The notes beneath the pieces are model-generated. The model ran no database searches. It was not told where the DNA came from and saw nothing but the letters and a program-made list of their open reading frames with translations. Shown here piece after piece: positions 1-10,829 of a stretch of DNA of 64,000 bases. The position numbers and the translations under genes are program-made. Position 1 is the stretch's first letter. Each line of letters starts with the position of its first letter. Source of the stretch: Carnegiea gigantea (taxonomy: Eukaryota > Streptophyta > Magnoliopsida > Caryophyllales > Cactaceae). The stretch covers positions 2,501 to 66,500 of the forward strand of contig JAKOGI010002233.1 of assembly GCA_029747015.1 (NCBI GenBank), given 5' to 3'.

Positions 1-57
1 TACGTTTTAATACTCTGAATGATCAATTGGCCATAGTGCAAAGAAGAGTTTACCTCT

Positions 58-345
58 TTGGTAAAAAAACCCTTTCTGGTAAAGCCCTGGAATAAAGAAA
101 TGGATATTAATACAGAACCTATATCATCCCTCCCAATGTGGGTATATTTCCAGGACTTTGATATCAAGTATTGGGGTTTTGATAGTCTAAGCAAAATTGG
201 AAGTAAATTGGATATACCCCTAAAGATTGACAAGTACATAAAGGGGAAAATCATGCTCAAATATGCAATGCTGTTAATTGAGATTCCATTAGCAGATGCA
301 TTTCTAGAATACATAGAATTTGTTAATGATCATGATGAAAGGTGA
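58..345 (+). pseudogene. LINE ORF1 remnant, DUF4283-type domain
   Basis: The 95 readable codons match the usual DUF4283 pattern in plant LINE ORF1 and related nucleic-acid-binding proteins: a FLVKPWN stretch near residue 6, then SLPMWVYF (24-31), then SKIGSKLDIPLKID (45-58). The usual family wording has the same spacing of the IPLW/LPMWV block and the IG..LG.P.. block. The frame closes at 345, and the following 350 bp, where a zinc knuckle would be expected, carry several stops. The true start lies upstream of or at the window edge, so the ATG at 58 is not taken as the real start. Function is inferred to be RNA binding for the LINE particle; it is not intact. Confidence 0.7.
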
Positions 346-706
346 GACAAAGGGAAATATATGAATGGAAACCACAAGATACAGACATTGTAATGTTTTG
401 GCATATAGAAGAGGAATGCAGGAAGAAGGCAGAGGTCAGAAAGGAATGGAGGGTGGTCCAGAGCTAGGTGGAACAAGAGCCACAGCATACCCTAATCCCA
501 GTTTAGGGCCAGCAAGAAGATGAGGAGGGTTTCACTAGAGTGCAAAGATGGACAGCAGCTCATCAATCTCGTAGTCAAGTGAGCTCTATAGCAATACCAA
601 CAGCACACAATTCTTTTTGAAACCTTGATAGAACAAATGAGGTTAGAGACAGCAATTAGAGGGCAGAAGGAGGGGTCCGCCCCAGTGGATAAGATCTATA
701 GTTGAA

Positions 707-1560
707 AAATAAGGGGCCTTAATAGGCCTAATAAGCAAGAAGATGTCAAAATATTCTTGCATGAGAAACAAATAGGTTTGGTAGGACTTTTAGAGACAAA
801 TGTTAAAGACAAGAATATTGATGTAGTAGCTACAAGAATTTTTCAGGGATAGAGCTGGCAACATAATTTCCATCTCAATACAAAATGTAGAATATGGGTT
901 GCCTGGAGGCCGGACAGGTACAAGGTAAGTATACTTGGCATGACTTATCAATATATTCATTGCAAAGCCATGCAATTACATACAAGGAAATGCTTCTTCA
1001 TCACCTATGTATATGGGGCAAATCAAGAAGGGCAAAGAAGGGACCTTTGGGAAGCCCTAACTAATATATCCAGTGATGTAGAGGATGCGTGGTGTGTGTT
1101 GGGAGATTTTAACTCAATCATGTATTCAGGAGATAGGCTTAGAGGGACAGATATACAAGACTGTGAGGTGAAGCAATTTGTAGAATGCATCACATCTTGT
1201 GAGCTGCAAAACATGAGAAGCAGAGGACTATATCTTACATAGACAAACATAACAATCTGGTCTAGAATAGACAGAGTGTTTATAAATACCTATTGGTTTC
1301 ATCAGTTTGATTTTAGCCAAGCGACATACAAAGGTAATTCACTCCCAGACCACATATCTATGATAATTGACTTTCCACGATGTCCCATCCCCAAAGGATC
1401 TTTCCTATTCTATGACATGTGGGTTACAGACTCAAGTTTCATACCCTTAGTTGGATCCAAGCTGCCTAGGAAACCCCAAACTAATCCTTATACTAGGCTC
1501 CAAAATTTTCTAAGAAAGACAAGATTCAATACTAGCTATTTTGTAGATTTAAGGTTATAG
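707..1560 (+). pseudogene. LINE ORF2 endonuclease (EEP) domain, broken
   Basis: This is the apurinic-like endonuclease domain that nicks the target in LINE retrotransposition. Read with stops tolerated, it shows the N-terminal IRGLNRP start near 707, the catalytic glutamate block (GLLETNVK) near 785-810, the LGDFN motif near 1099-1113, a SRIDRVFIN motif near 1261-1287, and a PDH block near 1345 where the family has SDH. In-frame TAG codons near 850 and 1240 break it. The strings on either side of these stops stay in register, which points to single-base decay rather than rearrangement. Reverse transcriptase would follow but is absent. Confidence 0.75.
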
Positions 1561-1925
1561 CAGATCAACGCAAGACTTGCACCGGAAAAGATTCAAAACC
1601 AGCTATTATGGGACCCTAGAAACCAGAAATTGAAATAGGCAGAAGAGGAAATAGACGACCACAAACAAATTTGAGCTACAAGATGACCAAGGAAATATAA
1701 GGCAAGGATTTGATGAAGTAGCAATGGTTATGCAACAATATTATAAGAGACTGCTAAGAAAGCAGTTTACACACAGGTCATAAATTGATCCACAAATCAT
1801 AAGCATGGGGAACACACTATCAGTGGAACAACAGTTGACCCTTTGTGGCCTATTTACAGAAAAGGATATAAAAGCAGCCACCAAGTTCTTAGGAATCTGG
1901 CCACAGATCTTGAAGCATCCACACC

Positions 1926-2262
1926 ACTAAGGTTCACCACTAGCTTCCGGCACAAGGAGACAACTCCTGACTCCCGGCACAATGGGACATTTTAAGACTG
2001 TTGACTCCCTATATAATGAGACAACGTTGGCTCCCAGTACAATGGGATATTTTCACTACTGGCTCCTGGCACAATGGGATCACTATGACTTTCGGCACAA
2101 TAGGATATTTTGATATTAGTGGCTCCCGACATAATGGGACAACCACTACCGCCGAGCACAATGGGATATTTCGACATTGTTGGCTTCAGATATAATGCAA
2201 CAACTACTGACTCTCAGCACAATAGGACATTTCGACACCGTTGGTTCCGGGCACATTGGGAC
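1926..2262. repeat. Minisatellite with alternating ~27/~34-bp half-units (~60-bp period)
   Basis: About eleven consecutive half-units share a core like CCGGCACAATGGGA. They alternate between a short form (followed by CAACNACTGA) and a long form (followed by ATTTYGACACTGTTGG), giving a ~60-bp higher-order period of roughly five copies. Copies differ at many sites, so it is old. Open frames across this stretch (around 1992-2319, both strands) are by-products of the repeat. Confidence 0.8.
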
Positions 2263-2289
2263 ATCATCAAGCCACCGCCATGGCGAAAG

Positions 2290-3030
2290 TTGGCGGACGC
2301 TAAGTCTCAGGACCCTTAGCAGCCAAGTCTAGATTTCTAACATCACCGTCACGACAAAAGTTATCAAACACTAAATCTCAGGACCCTTAGTGGCTAAGTT
2401 TGGACTTCTAACATTGGTCACTGTCACGGTGAAAGCTAGCAGCCACCATGCGTCAAGACCCTCAGCGGCCAAGCTTGGACTTCTAACATCGGATACTGTC
2501 ACAGCAAAAGTTGGGGGACATAAGTCTCAGGAGGCTTAGTGGTCAGGCTAGGATTCTACATCAACGACCGCTGTCATGGCAAAAGTTGGAAAAAGCTAAG
2601 TCTTAGGGCCTTCAACGGCCAAGCTCTGATTTCTAAGATCAGCCACCATCACGACGAAGTTAGTGAGCATCAAGTCTCAGAACCGTCAGTGGCCAGGCTT
2701 GGATTCTATATATTGGTCACTTTCACAATGAAAGTTGGTAGGCGCCAAGTCTCAAGACCTTTAGCGACTAGGTTTGGATTTCTAACATCGGCCACCGTCA
2801 TGGCAAAAGTTGGCAGGCGCCAAGTCTCAAGGCCCTTAGTGGTCAGGCATGGATTCTACATCATCGACCTCTATCACGGTGAAAGTTGGTAGGTGCTAAG
2901 TCTCAGGACTCTCAGCGGCTAGGCTTGGATTTCTAACATCGACTATTGTCATGGTGAAAGTTGGCTGACATCAAGTTTCGGGACCCTCGGCGACCAGGTT
3001 TTGATTCTACATCATCACAGTTAGACAGAT
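2290..3030. repeat. Minisatellite, ~75-bp period, about 10 copies
   Basis: A core AAGTCTCAGGACCCTTAGCG recurs near 2303, 2365, 2443, 2522, 2598, 2671, 2748, 2820, 2897 and 2972, i.e. every ~62-80 bp. Each is followed by GGCCAAGCTTGGATTTCTAACATC and then CACCGTCATGGCRAAAGTTGG variants (shown here in pieces). Copies are diverged. It directly follows the ~60-bp array, making a compound ~1.1-kb tandem block downstream of the truncated LINE. The frame at 2539-2892 is a product of the repeat. Confidence 0.85.
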
Positions 3031-3496
3031 AACTACAAGTAAAGACTTACTTTGACCTCTGTATTATCCAGGCTAGGCAAAACTAGTGGCTACCTGTAGA
3101 CGCCTAAAAATACCACATTGTTTTTAAATGCCTGATGATAAAATTAACCCCCAGCCTGTGTGTTTGGGTTGTTAGTAGAGTAATCCTTGAATTTGAGTCC
3201 AAAAGGTTAATGGAGCCAAAAAGCCCAAATAGGCCTAAAATTGACAGTGCTTGGCATCTAATGACATATTATACACCAAAATCTGATAAGCAACACAAAA
3301 GATATAAGTCGAACATTTGGGATTAGGCTAAAAATGAACCTGTCCATTGTTTCACTTACATTATGTTCTATGATTATTTGAAAATTATGAAATCATTTTT
3401 ATTTGAACCTAGACTCAATAAGCTTTTACAGAAAAAAAATCACTCAAAACAGAGATTTGGTATGTGAAAGTTATGGCCAAAATAAATTAGATTGTC
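3031..3496. other. Unassigned AT-rich spacer
   Basis: No coding pattern, terminal repeat or RNA gene is recognised between the minisatellites and the ~500-bp tandem unit. Confidence 0.5.
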
Positions 3497-3985
3497 TGCG
3501 GCCCAACCGAAGAACCCGGCGGGTTCCTGCTTGATATAACTTGGCCAAACCAAAAACTGAGGCGGGTCCTCTAGCTAGCTCATTCAGGATCCCTCTCTTT
3601 GAGCATTTTCTACCTAAACGGTATTAATTAACTAGAATTCTACACTAATTAGTTTATAAAGACTAATTATTTAGAATTCTAGCTGAATTAGTATACCTAT
3701 TTACATTAATCTTAATGGGGCTAGGATTAGGTCTCCTTTTTCTAAACTGATTTAGACTAGGCCCTCAATTACTATAAAAAGGGTGTTGCCCATGGGGTTA
3801 GAGGCATAAAAAAATTTCAATTAGCTAGAGGCATCAAAGCAAATTGGCATTAAGCACATCAAAAAATTAAAAAGATAAGAGCATCAAAATTTTAGGAGAG
3901 AAATATTTTACACATTAGAGTATTAGGGGAGAGAGAATTGGGTCACCTATTAAAAAGATAGTACTCTGCTCGATTCTTTGGTAAA
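3497..3985. repeat. ~500-bp tandem unit, copy A
   Basis: This segment is repeated in the same orientation in 3986-4032 plus 5945-6400. Shared landmarks are the AACCCGG.GGTTCCT start, GGTTAATTAACTAGAA, AGGTCTCCTTT, a TATA-like ACTATAAAAA, GGGGTTAGAGGC and GAGAGAAATATTTTACACATTAGAG (in pieces). Copy A has no solo LTR in it. The TATA-like box and length would suit an LTR, but I see no TG/CA ends or primer site, so the nature of the unit is open. Confidence 0.65.
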
Positions 3986-6400
3986 TCAGCCCAGAAACCC
4001 GGGCAGGTTCCTACATTATATGACTTGACTAGTGTAAAGCTTGTCGTGGAACTACAAATTTAACCGCTGCTTCAATTCATAAATAATTTTTATAGCATAA
4101 GAAAGTAGGGATCGATCCCACGAGGAAAGATTATGTCAAAAGGCTAGTTTAATTCTAAATGATTTTACTATACTAATTTGTTGTTTCTATTCTTTGTAAT
4201 TCTAAAATAAATCAAATTTAATAAAAAAAATCTAGTAAAGTACTCAATATTACTCCTAAATATTCTAGATTTATTTCTGAAAATAAAACAGTAATTAGCT
4301 ATCCTAAATAATCTAGAAAAATAAAAAGAGAATAATAACTCAATCTTCAACTAGAAATCAAAACAGAAAATAATAAACAGAAAATAAATATTAAAAATCA
4401 CAAACAGTGATTCTTCAAGTTTATATGCTTATAACTCCAGAATTATATCAAATTAATTTCAGAAAAATAAAAACAGAAAATCGCTGCAGATAACTAAAAC
4501 AGAAAATTCAATCTGAAATTAGAAATAAAATAAACTGCACTAATATAAATACGAAATTAATCAAAAAAATTACCCTAATTTAAGGACATAATTCTCTGGA
4601 CTCAATAACACCTAATAAAAGTGAAAAAATATTAAAAATTAAATTTTCAGATTTATTGAAATAAAAACCTGCACATATCAAATTCACGAAATAATTCTGA
4701 AAAATCATCAAATAATTCCCAAAAATTACGAAATTAAATAGAGGCAGATTAGGACACTATATAAACCCTAGGATTGATTAAAAATTGAAAAAAAGTGAAA
4801 GAAACTATTTTTAGCCTAATTTTTAACAAACCAGTAATTAAACGATAAAACAGAATATAAATCAAATCTAAAATTATAACCACTCTAAAAATCAAAATCT
4901 AACTAATCTAAAATTACCAAGACACTCCTAAAAGACTATTATTTTGGGGGGGTAAACAAAATTTATATTAAAGCTAATAATTGAAAAATAAAAATTGACA
5001 ACCTGAACAAATTAACTAAAAGCAACAAATAATTATCAAAAGATATCAAATTTATGAGAAAATGCTTAGCATAATCTATATCCACCATGCAAATTAATAT
5101 TTATCATTAACACATAAGTCGATTTCTTTTACGTATTAAAGTCTTTTAAACTATCATATGAATTTGTATTAAACTAACTAGCATGCATTCTAGTAATATA
5201 ATACGAATATCATGAACGATAAATACTAATCGTTATAGAATCATGAATAAAAATCAACTAGATAATAAAGCATGAAACTTATTTTAAAATAATTAATTTA
5301 GTATGGTTTCAAATAGATTATACTAAGCACAAAAAAAACTACTCACTCATATTAAAATAACGTCACAACAATTTAGCAAAGGTTTCATAGTTAATAACAT
5401 AAAGGGTTTAACCTAACTAAACAAAATAAAAATAACAACCAAAACAAAGAAGACTTAGGCGTGGGATGCTGATTGCGTTTGGAGAAGATGTGCCTTGGCC
5501 TTCATGTGTTGGGCGTGAGGAGAGTTTATGGTGAAGGTTGAGGAGTTGGTGATTGAGCAGGGGAATGACTGCGTGAGTTGATGTGGGATTGCCGTGCAGA
5601 TTCATTCCCTTTTATTATGGTGAGGGTGATGGTGATTAGGGTTAGTAAATAGGTTTTCTTCTTCCTTTCTTCCTTCTCCCTCAAGACTTCTAGATCTTCT
5701 CCAACTCTTGAAACCCTAGCCCAATTAAATAATTGTGACAATAATATTTTTCATAAATTATTATTTTTGGACCGTCTTTATAGCCAAGCATGTAAGACCC
5801 GAACTTTAACGTCTTCTCTTCCCTTTTTATTTTATTAATGCCTAACCTGAAAAATATATAAAATAAAGTAAATTACATGCGATAATATATAATATAATCA
5901 AAATAATTATTAAAACCATGCATGATTTTTGGCTTAACAACTGGACTAAGCAACGGGTCAGGTTCTCTAGTTGGAAACCCAATCGGGCTCCCTCTCTTCA
6001 ATTCATTTTCTACTTAAATGGGGTTAATTAACTAGAAATTTAGGGTGATTGGTTTACCGAGACTAATTTGCCAGAATCCCAACTGAATTAGTGTACCTGT
6101 TCAGATTATCTTTAATGGGACTAAGATTAGGTCTCCTTTCTGAAACAGATTCAGACTATGCTCTCAATCACTATAAAAATGGGGTCGCCCTGGGGTTAGA
6201 GGCCTCAGAAAGGTTCCATCAACTAGAGGCATCAAATCAAATTGGTGCCAAGCACGTCAAAAAATTAGAGAGAGGAAAGCATGAAAAATTAGGAGAGAAA
6301 TATTTTACACATTAGAGGTATTGGGGGAGAGAGCAAGAGAATTGGTTCACCTATTAAAAAGGGGCTACTCTACTAACTTCCCAGGTAAATCAGGTGGGTT
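3986..6400. repeat. ~500-bp tandem unit, copy B, split by a solo LTR
   Basis: The unit restarts at about 3986 (AAATCAGCCCAGAAACCCGG) and is interrupted at 4032. It resumes at about 5940 in register with copy A and runs to about 6400. Removing 4033-5939 and one target duplication gives a second full copy. The frame at 6091-6315 lies in this repeat and has no recognisable product. Confidence 0.65.
4033..5939 (-). mobile_element. Solo LTR of an Athila/Tat-like Gypsy family
   Basis: The sequence begins TGTAAAGCTTGTCG and ends GGCTTAACA, exactly the ends of the LTR at 57498-59876, and the two align over most of their length in the same orientation. Flanks are ACTAG (4028-4032) and ACTGG (5940-5944), a 5-bp target duplication with one mismatch. 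No internal region remains, so this is a solo LTR left by recombination between two LTRs. At 1,907 bp it is shorter than the 2,379-bp relative. The main difference is ~310 bp missing where the relative has 58610-58920. Confidence 0.88.
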
Positions 6401-9240
6401 ATCTTGACGGCACCAACAAAAAAGATCTATCTTCCCATACTCTTCTGTTGTATTTCTCTTTAATGATTTTTGATTCTAAATTACCAAAGATGCAACGTTT
6501 AGAACGTTCCTCATCCATTGTAACTTATTTACTTTACTTTTGTTTGTATTTAACTAAAGATTGTACCTTTGGCATGATTCACTATAATTTATACTATTAT
6601 GTTGCATGATTGTTTGTTAGCGTAATTGAGTTTTAATTTCCTCTGTTGATTAGTAGAGGTCATCAGTGGTGACAGGCGGTGATGAGATGCACCCTATACC
6701 ATCACCCCAAATCTAGTTCTTCGGTTTGAGACTAAGAAGTGACGATGTTCCCCACGCTAGGAATTGCTCAAGAGCCTTTCTAAAATCTTTTTAAAGCAAA
6801 ATCAATTTGTCCCTTCTCTATCCTTTCGGTTGTTCCTATAGGTATGATTTGCTTCGAAAAGTAATATGTTTTGTAATTTTTTTCTAAAATTCACTAGCGA
6901 TTATGTTGATTAAAGTTTCAAGCTTTTCCTTTGTTATTTCATCTATTTTCTGCTTCTGCACTACTCTTACAGTAGAACCTACCTAGACTAGAATATAAGT
7001 TCAGAATTGGTCTAGGAACCTAACCTGGATCATACGTACATCCGAATTTAGGGTCAAGCCGAGGCTACTAGTAGAGCCCAGGCTACAAAACTGGACTTGG
7101 CTTTGACCAGGGAACCCAACCGATTCTTTGGCTAGGTCTAAGGCTAGGTTTCCTGAAACCTTGCATTCGAGTTCTACGTACTATTAACAAAAAAATAATA
7201 GAACTAAGTCCGCTTCTAAAAGAAATATCGTACACAGCAAACGGATTGAACTATCCATGAGAGATCATACCCCTGGGAGGTGGATCCTTAGAACCCCATG
7301 TTGACTTAGTACCGAGGTTCAACCACAGCCTAATGAGTTAGGTTTGTTTGAAGAGCCATTCTTGCAGTGCAACGAAGAGCTCTCGCCAATTACACGCTCC
7401 TTGCATTCCTTGCAATAACTTGCGTTCTTTTAATTTTTATATTACCTTCCGGTATCTACAATGAGGTGTTGTTTTAAGGGGGAAGGCCTTGAACCTGCTC
7501 TGTCGGCTTTTTCTTGATTGAGAATTGTTCGTTGCCCTTGCTATTTCCTACTTCTTCTATGGCTTACTATTTCCTGCTTCTTCTATGGTCAATTATGGAT
7601 AGATAATCTCTCTATCCACTCACCCCAATCTCTGTTTCCCCCCCCCCCCCTTCGTTCATGTAGTCAATTAGATTGACTTTACAATTAATCAAATATTAAT
7701 ACAATGAAAGTAAGTTTTTAAATAATACCAAAAATGTGTTTTAATTAAAATCTATATTCAATAAAGTTGTTAATTAATAATTAACAATATTTTTAATTAA
7801 AAATGGAATTGATTCAAAATGATTTCCTTAATAATAGTATTTAGAAGAGTGTTTTTAATAACTTAGAGTGAGTTATGTTTTAGAATAACTAATATTACAT
7901 ATTTAGCTAACCATCTTGCAAGAAAATCAAATCTTATCCCTATTATTCTTTTCTTGATATAAATAAAATGATTTTAAGATATTGTTGTCTAATTTTAAAT
8001 ATAAATTTAAAAATTACAATTAAAATTTTCATTCTAGTTCATTACTCAAAAATTAGCATTTTTTTATTTTCAGTTTACTTTATTAAGTTTATGATCTATT
8101 CATTTGTTTTATGTAAGAAACATCTTTGTTATTGTTTTGAATGAAATTTAATGTTTTAATTGTAAAAAGCCGTTTTCATATTGTTGAAATATTGTTTTGT
8201 ATTTTTGGTTTACTTTATTAACCTAATCATAAACTGTTACCTCAAATGATAAGTCCTTAATCCTAAACTTTAAATGCTCGATTTCAAACCCTAACAACAA
8301 AACTTGAACCCTAAGATTCTTATTGTTGATAGTTGAGCCATGCAGTTCGACCTAAACTATAATTCCTAAATAATATTAAAGTATAAATGTTAGAGTTTTG
8401 TATCTTGTTCGTTTGTATCATAGTGGACATTATGTCCCCTACTAATAAATGTTATAACCAATATGAGATTGCATAACTTTTAAGTAATTTCTTGATCTAA
8501 TAGCACAGAACAAAAAGTAATTTAACTTGAATAATGAAGAGTGGGGAAATCAAATATGCTTTCTAACTTTTATTTTCTTTGGTTGTTAGTCTTTCTCCAA
8601 TTCAAATAAGACTACCATCGAAGTGATTCTAATATTCAAAGAATTTAGAAGTCATACTGAATAGCTTTATCAATTCATGTATAAATTATTTTTGCCTATT
8701 TGTTAAGGACTTCTTAAAAAGAGAACCCAGAACAAGGAGTAATAAATAAAGGAACATGGAGTAGAAAAAGAACAATTGTAAAAATTAGGTAATTCATAGT
8801 TTTGGGATAGGGTTTATCATAGAAATAAACATGATATGAAATCCTAAGTTTTGTAGTTTAACATTTAGGGTTTATGGTTTTGGTGTAGACTCTAAAACTA
8901 ATTTCAAGAACTACGGCTCAAGTGTGAACTCTATAACTAATATCAAGAAAACAATATTCATTGCCAATTAGATGGGCTCGCAAATATACAGATTGCCACT
9001 GAGCATATTAAGTTTTCAAACAATATACATCAACCCAGGTTGGCCGTATATGCTAACCTCGGTTAACCAATTATGACAACTTCGGTTAAATATACCGTAT
9101 TTGTAGCTGAACTTGGATCTATTTAGTCTTGGAGTCCCCTCATCTTTCTTTCAAGTACACTCAAGCTTTCTTTGGTCAAAATTTACATAATATTATCAAA
9201 TTCAAACATAAAGTAGAAAATTAGGAGGCGGGGTTTACGT
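6401..9240. other. AT-rich spacer without recognisable genes
   Basis: No convincing coding region. 6960-7140 has AACCCAACCGATTCTTTGG-like wording reminiscent of the edge of the ~500-bp tandem unit, so it may hold a further diverged piece. A poly-C run sits at about 7637-7650. The rest is AT-rich with short frames only. Confidence 0.5.
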
Positions 9241-9286
9241 ATATATATATATATATATATATATATCTATATATATATATATATAT

Positions 9287-9331
<45 letters not shown>
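9241..9331. repeat. (AT)n microsatellite
   Basis: About 90 bp of almost pure AT dinucleotide with a few interruptions (TCT, TAGAT). Confidence 0.95.
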
Positions 9332-9332
<1 letters not shown>

Positions 9333-10178
9333 CTAACTCATAAGACAAGTAATTAAAATATTCATAAAACAATAACATGATTGTAATATATCAATGAAAT
9401 GATAAACTAATTTAATTTTGTTATGTAACATAGTGACATGCTTAAAATCATATTGATAGGAACACAAGAAAAAAATGGCACAAAAGAAAATAGGAAAAGA
9501 AAAATATACCCAATCGCCCATTTTACGATTACAACATCCCGATGAATTAATTGCTACTTAATTATTTTTAGTTTTAAATTAATTATATGGTTGTATGTTC
9601 AATCAAATAAATGAGTCACAGGAAATTACAGTTTCATCAAAAAGCTCATTTGAATTGAAAGATTTGTATAACCATGAACTTATTTAACTCATTTTAGCAC
9701 AAATAATTATATAATATAAATATTCATGTACACAAGCACATAAATAATGCAAGATTTTTGATCCAATATTTAATTAATTTATGTAGAATTTAAATCTTTT
9801 TCTATCAAAATAATATAATAAAATAAAATAAACCTAATAAAATAAAATTGAACAAAAATAGTAAAAAGGATTTAATGATGGAGAATCAAAGCATGGGAGG
9901 GAGAGCGTGGACATTGAAAAGGGTGAACCATTGGGCCTTTTAAGTGGAGGGCATTTTAGCCACCCACATTCATGACTCATTTCTACTTCTGAAATAGGAC
10001 CACGCTAAAACGACACTTACTTGTTGAATGGGTACTTTCAATAATTTTAAAAATAATCCAACACATATTGGTAATTTTTTTTAGAAACTTCCTAAATAAA
10101 ATATCAAATGACAAGTACTGTTTAAGTACAACCTACCTATACATATGTATCATTTTTTTAAAAATAATGACAAGCTAG
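9332..10178. other. AT-rich spacer before CACTA-2
   Basis: No gene seen. It ends with the TAG target duplication (10176-10178) of the CACTA-2 element. Confidence 0.5.
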
Positions 10179-10559
10179 CACTATGATAAACAAGGTCATC
10201 CTTCCACTCTTATTTAACCACACTTGATTAAATGTAGCAGAAAAATAAGCAAAAATGAGTACTTAATATTTTTCCCACACATAATAAGTGAGGAAAAATA
10301 TAATCACTTTTATAAGAGTGGTAGTAAGTAATTAAGATTTGTTTACACATATTAAGAGTAGTACCTTACATCTTATAAATAGGATACACTTGATACAGAT
10401 ATTAAATGTAGTAGCATATATTTTGATTTTTCAAAATTTATTTTAGGAACCACCAAATTAATGGAGACCAATTCTATTGAATAAAAAGAAGAATTACCTC
10501 TATTTTCATTCTCCTGGGTGAAATCCAATGCCCCATTGAACTACCAAATACGACTCACC

Positions 10560-10829
10560 TCTGTTTCATTCTCAAGCGTTGCCCTTCGCACCATCACACA
10601 AACGCCCTGCTTTCAGCCTCCATCACAGACCCTTTGCTCTCCTTACTCACAGACGCCCTGCTTTTCATCCTCCATTACAGACCCGCGCACTCGGTTCCAC
10701 CTCACAGTCAAGCGTCGTGTCGGCGGTGCTTGTGTCGGCAGCGATAACTCCTGGTGCCAAGAACCCAGGCCCACGTGTCTACCTCTATTTCAGTGCTCTG
10801 CTCTTCAATTTCGGTGCTTGGCAATTTCA
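10560..10829 (+). other. Predicted GC-rich leader exon of CACTA-2
   Basis: A cytosine-rich, CpG-containing island in AT-rich surroundings, about 380 bp inside the left terminus. It ends at a plausible splice donor (TTTCA|GTGAGTG at 10829/10830). CACTA-3 and CACTA-4 have a similar island at the same relative place. It probably marks the transcription start and 5' untranslated exon of the transposase transcript. The overlapping open frames (10518-10922) resemble no known protein and are not called. Confidence 0.45.

Larger units (their letters stand above)
1..1925 (+). mobile_element. Decayed LINE (non-LTR retrotransposon), truncated
   Basis: The order seen is an ORF1 remnant with a DUF4283-type domain, then an endonuclease domain, then the linker that normally leads into reverse transcriptase (with a YYKRLL-like stretch near 1740-1760). 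The similarity stops near 1925, where a minisatellite begins, so the reverse transcriptase and 3' end are missing. The reading frame is broken by stops and shifts throughout. The window start cuts the 5' side. Family assignment to a plant L1-type LINE rests on domain order and motifs; the exact 3' breakpoint is approximate. Confidence 0.75.

Noticed and set aside
2539..2892. 117-codon open frame
   Set aside because: Lies wholly in the ~75-bp minisatellite and repeats the same phrase in shifting frames; no known protein pattern.
4168..4350. Phenylalanine-rich frame
   Set aside because: Inside the AT-rich solo LTR; no conservation in the related LTR at 57498-59876.
8270..8330. AACCCTAA-like words suggesting interstitial telomere repeats
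   Set aside because: Only isolated occurrences, no tandem TTTAGGG array.
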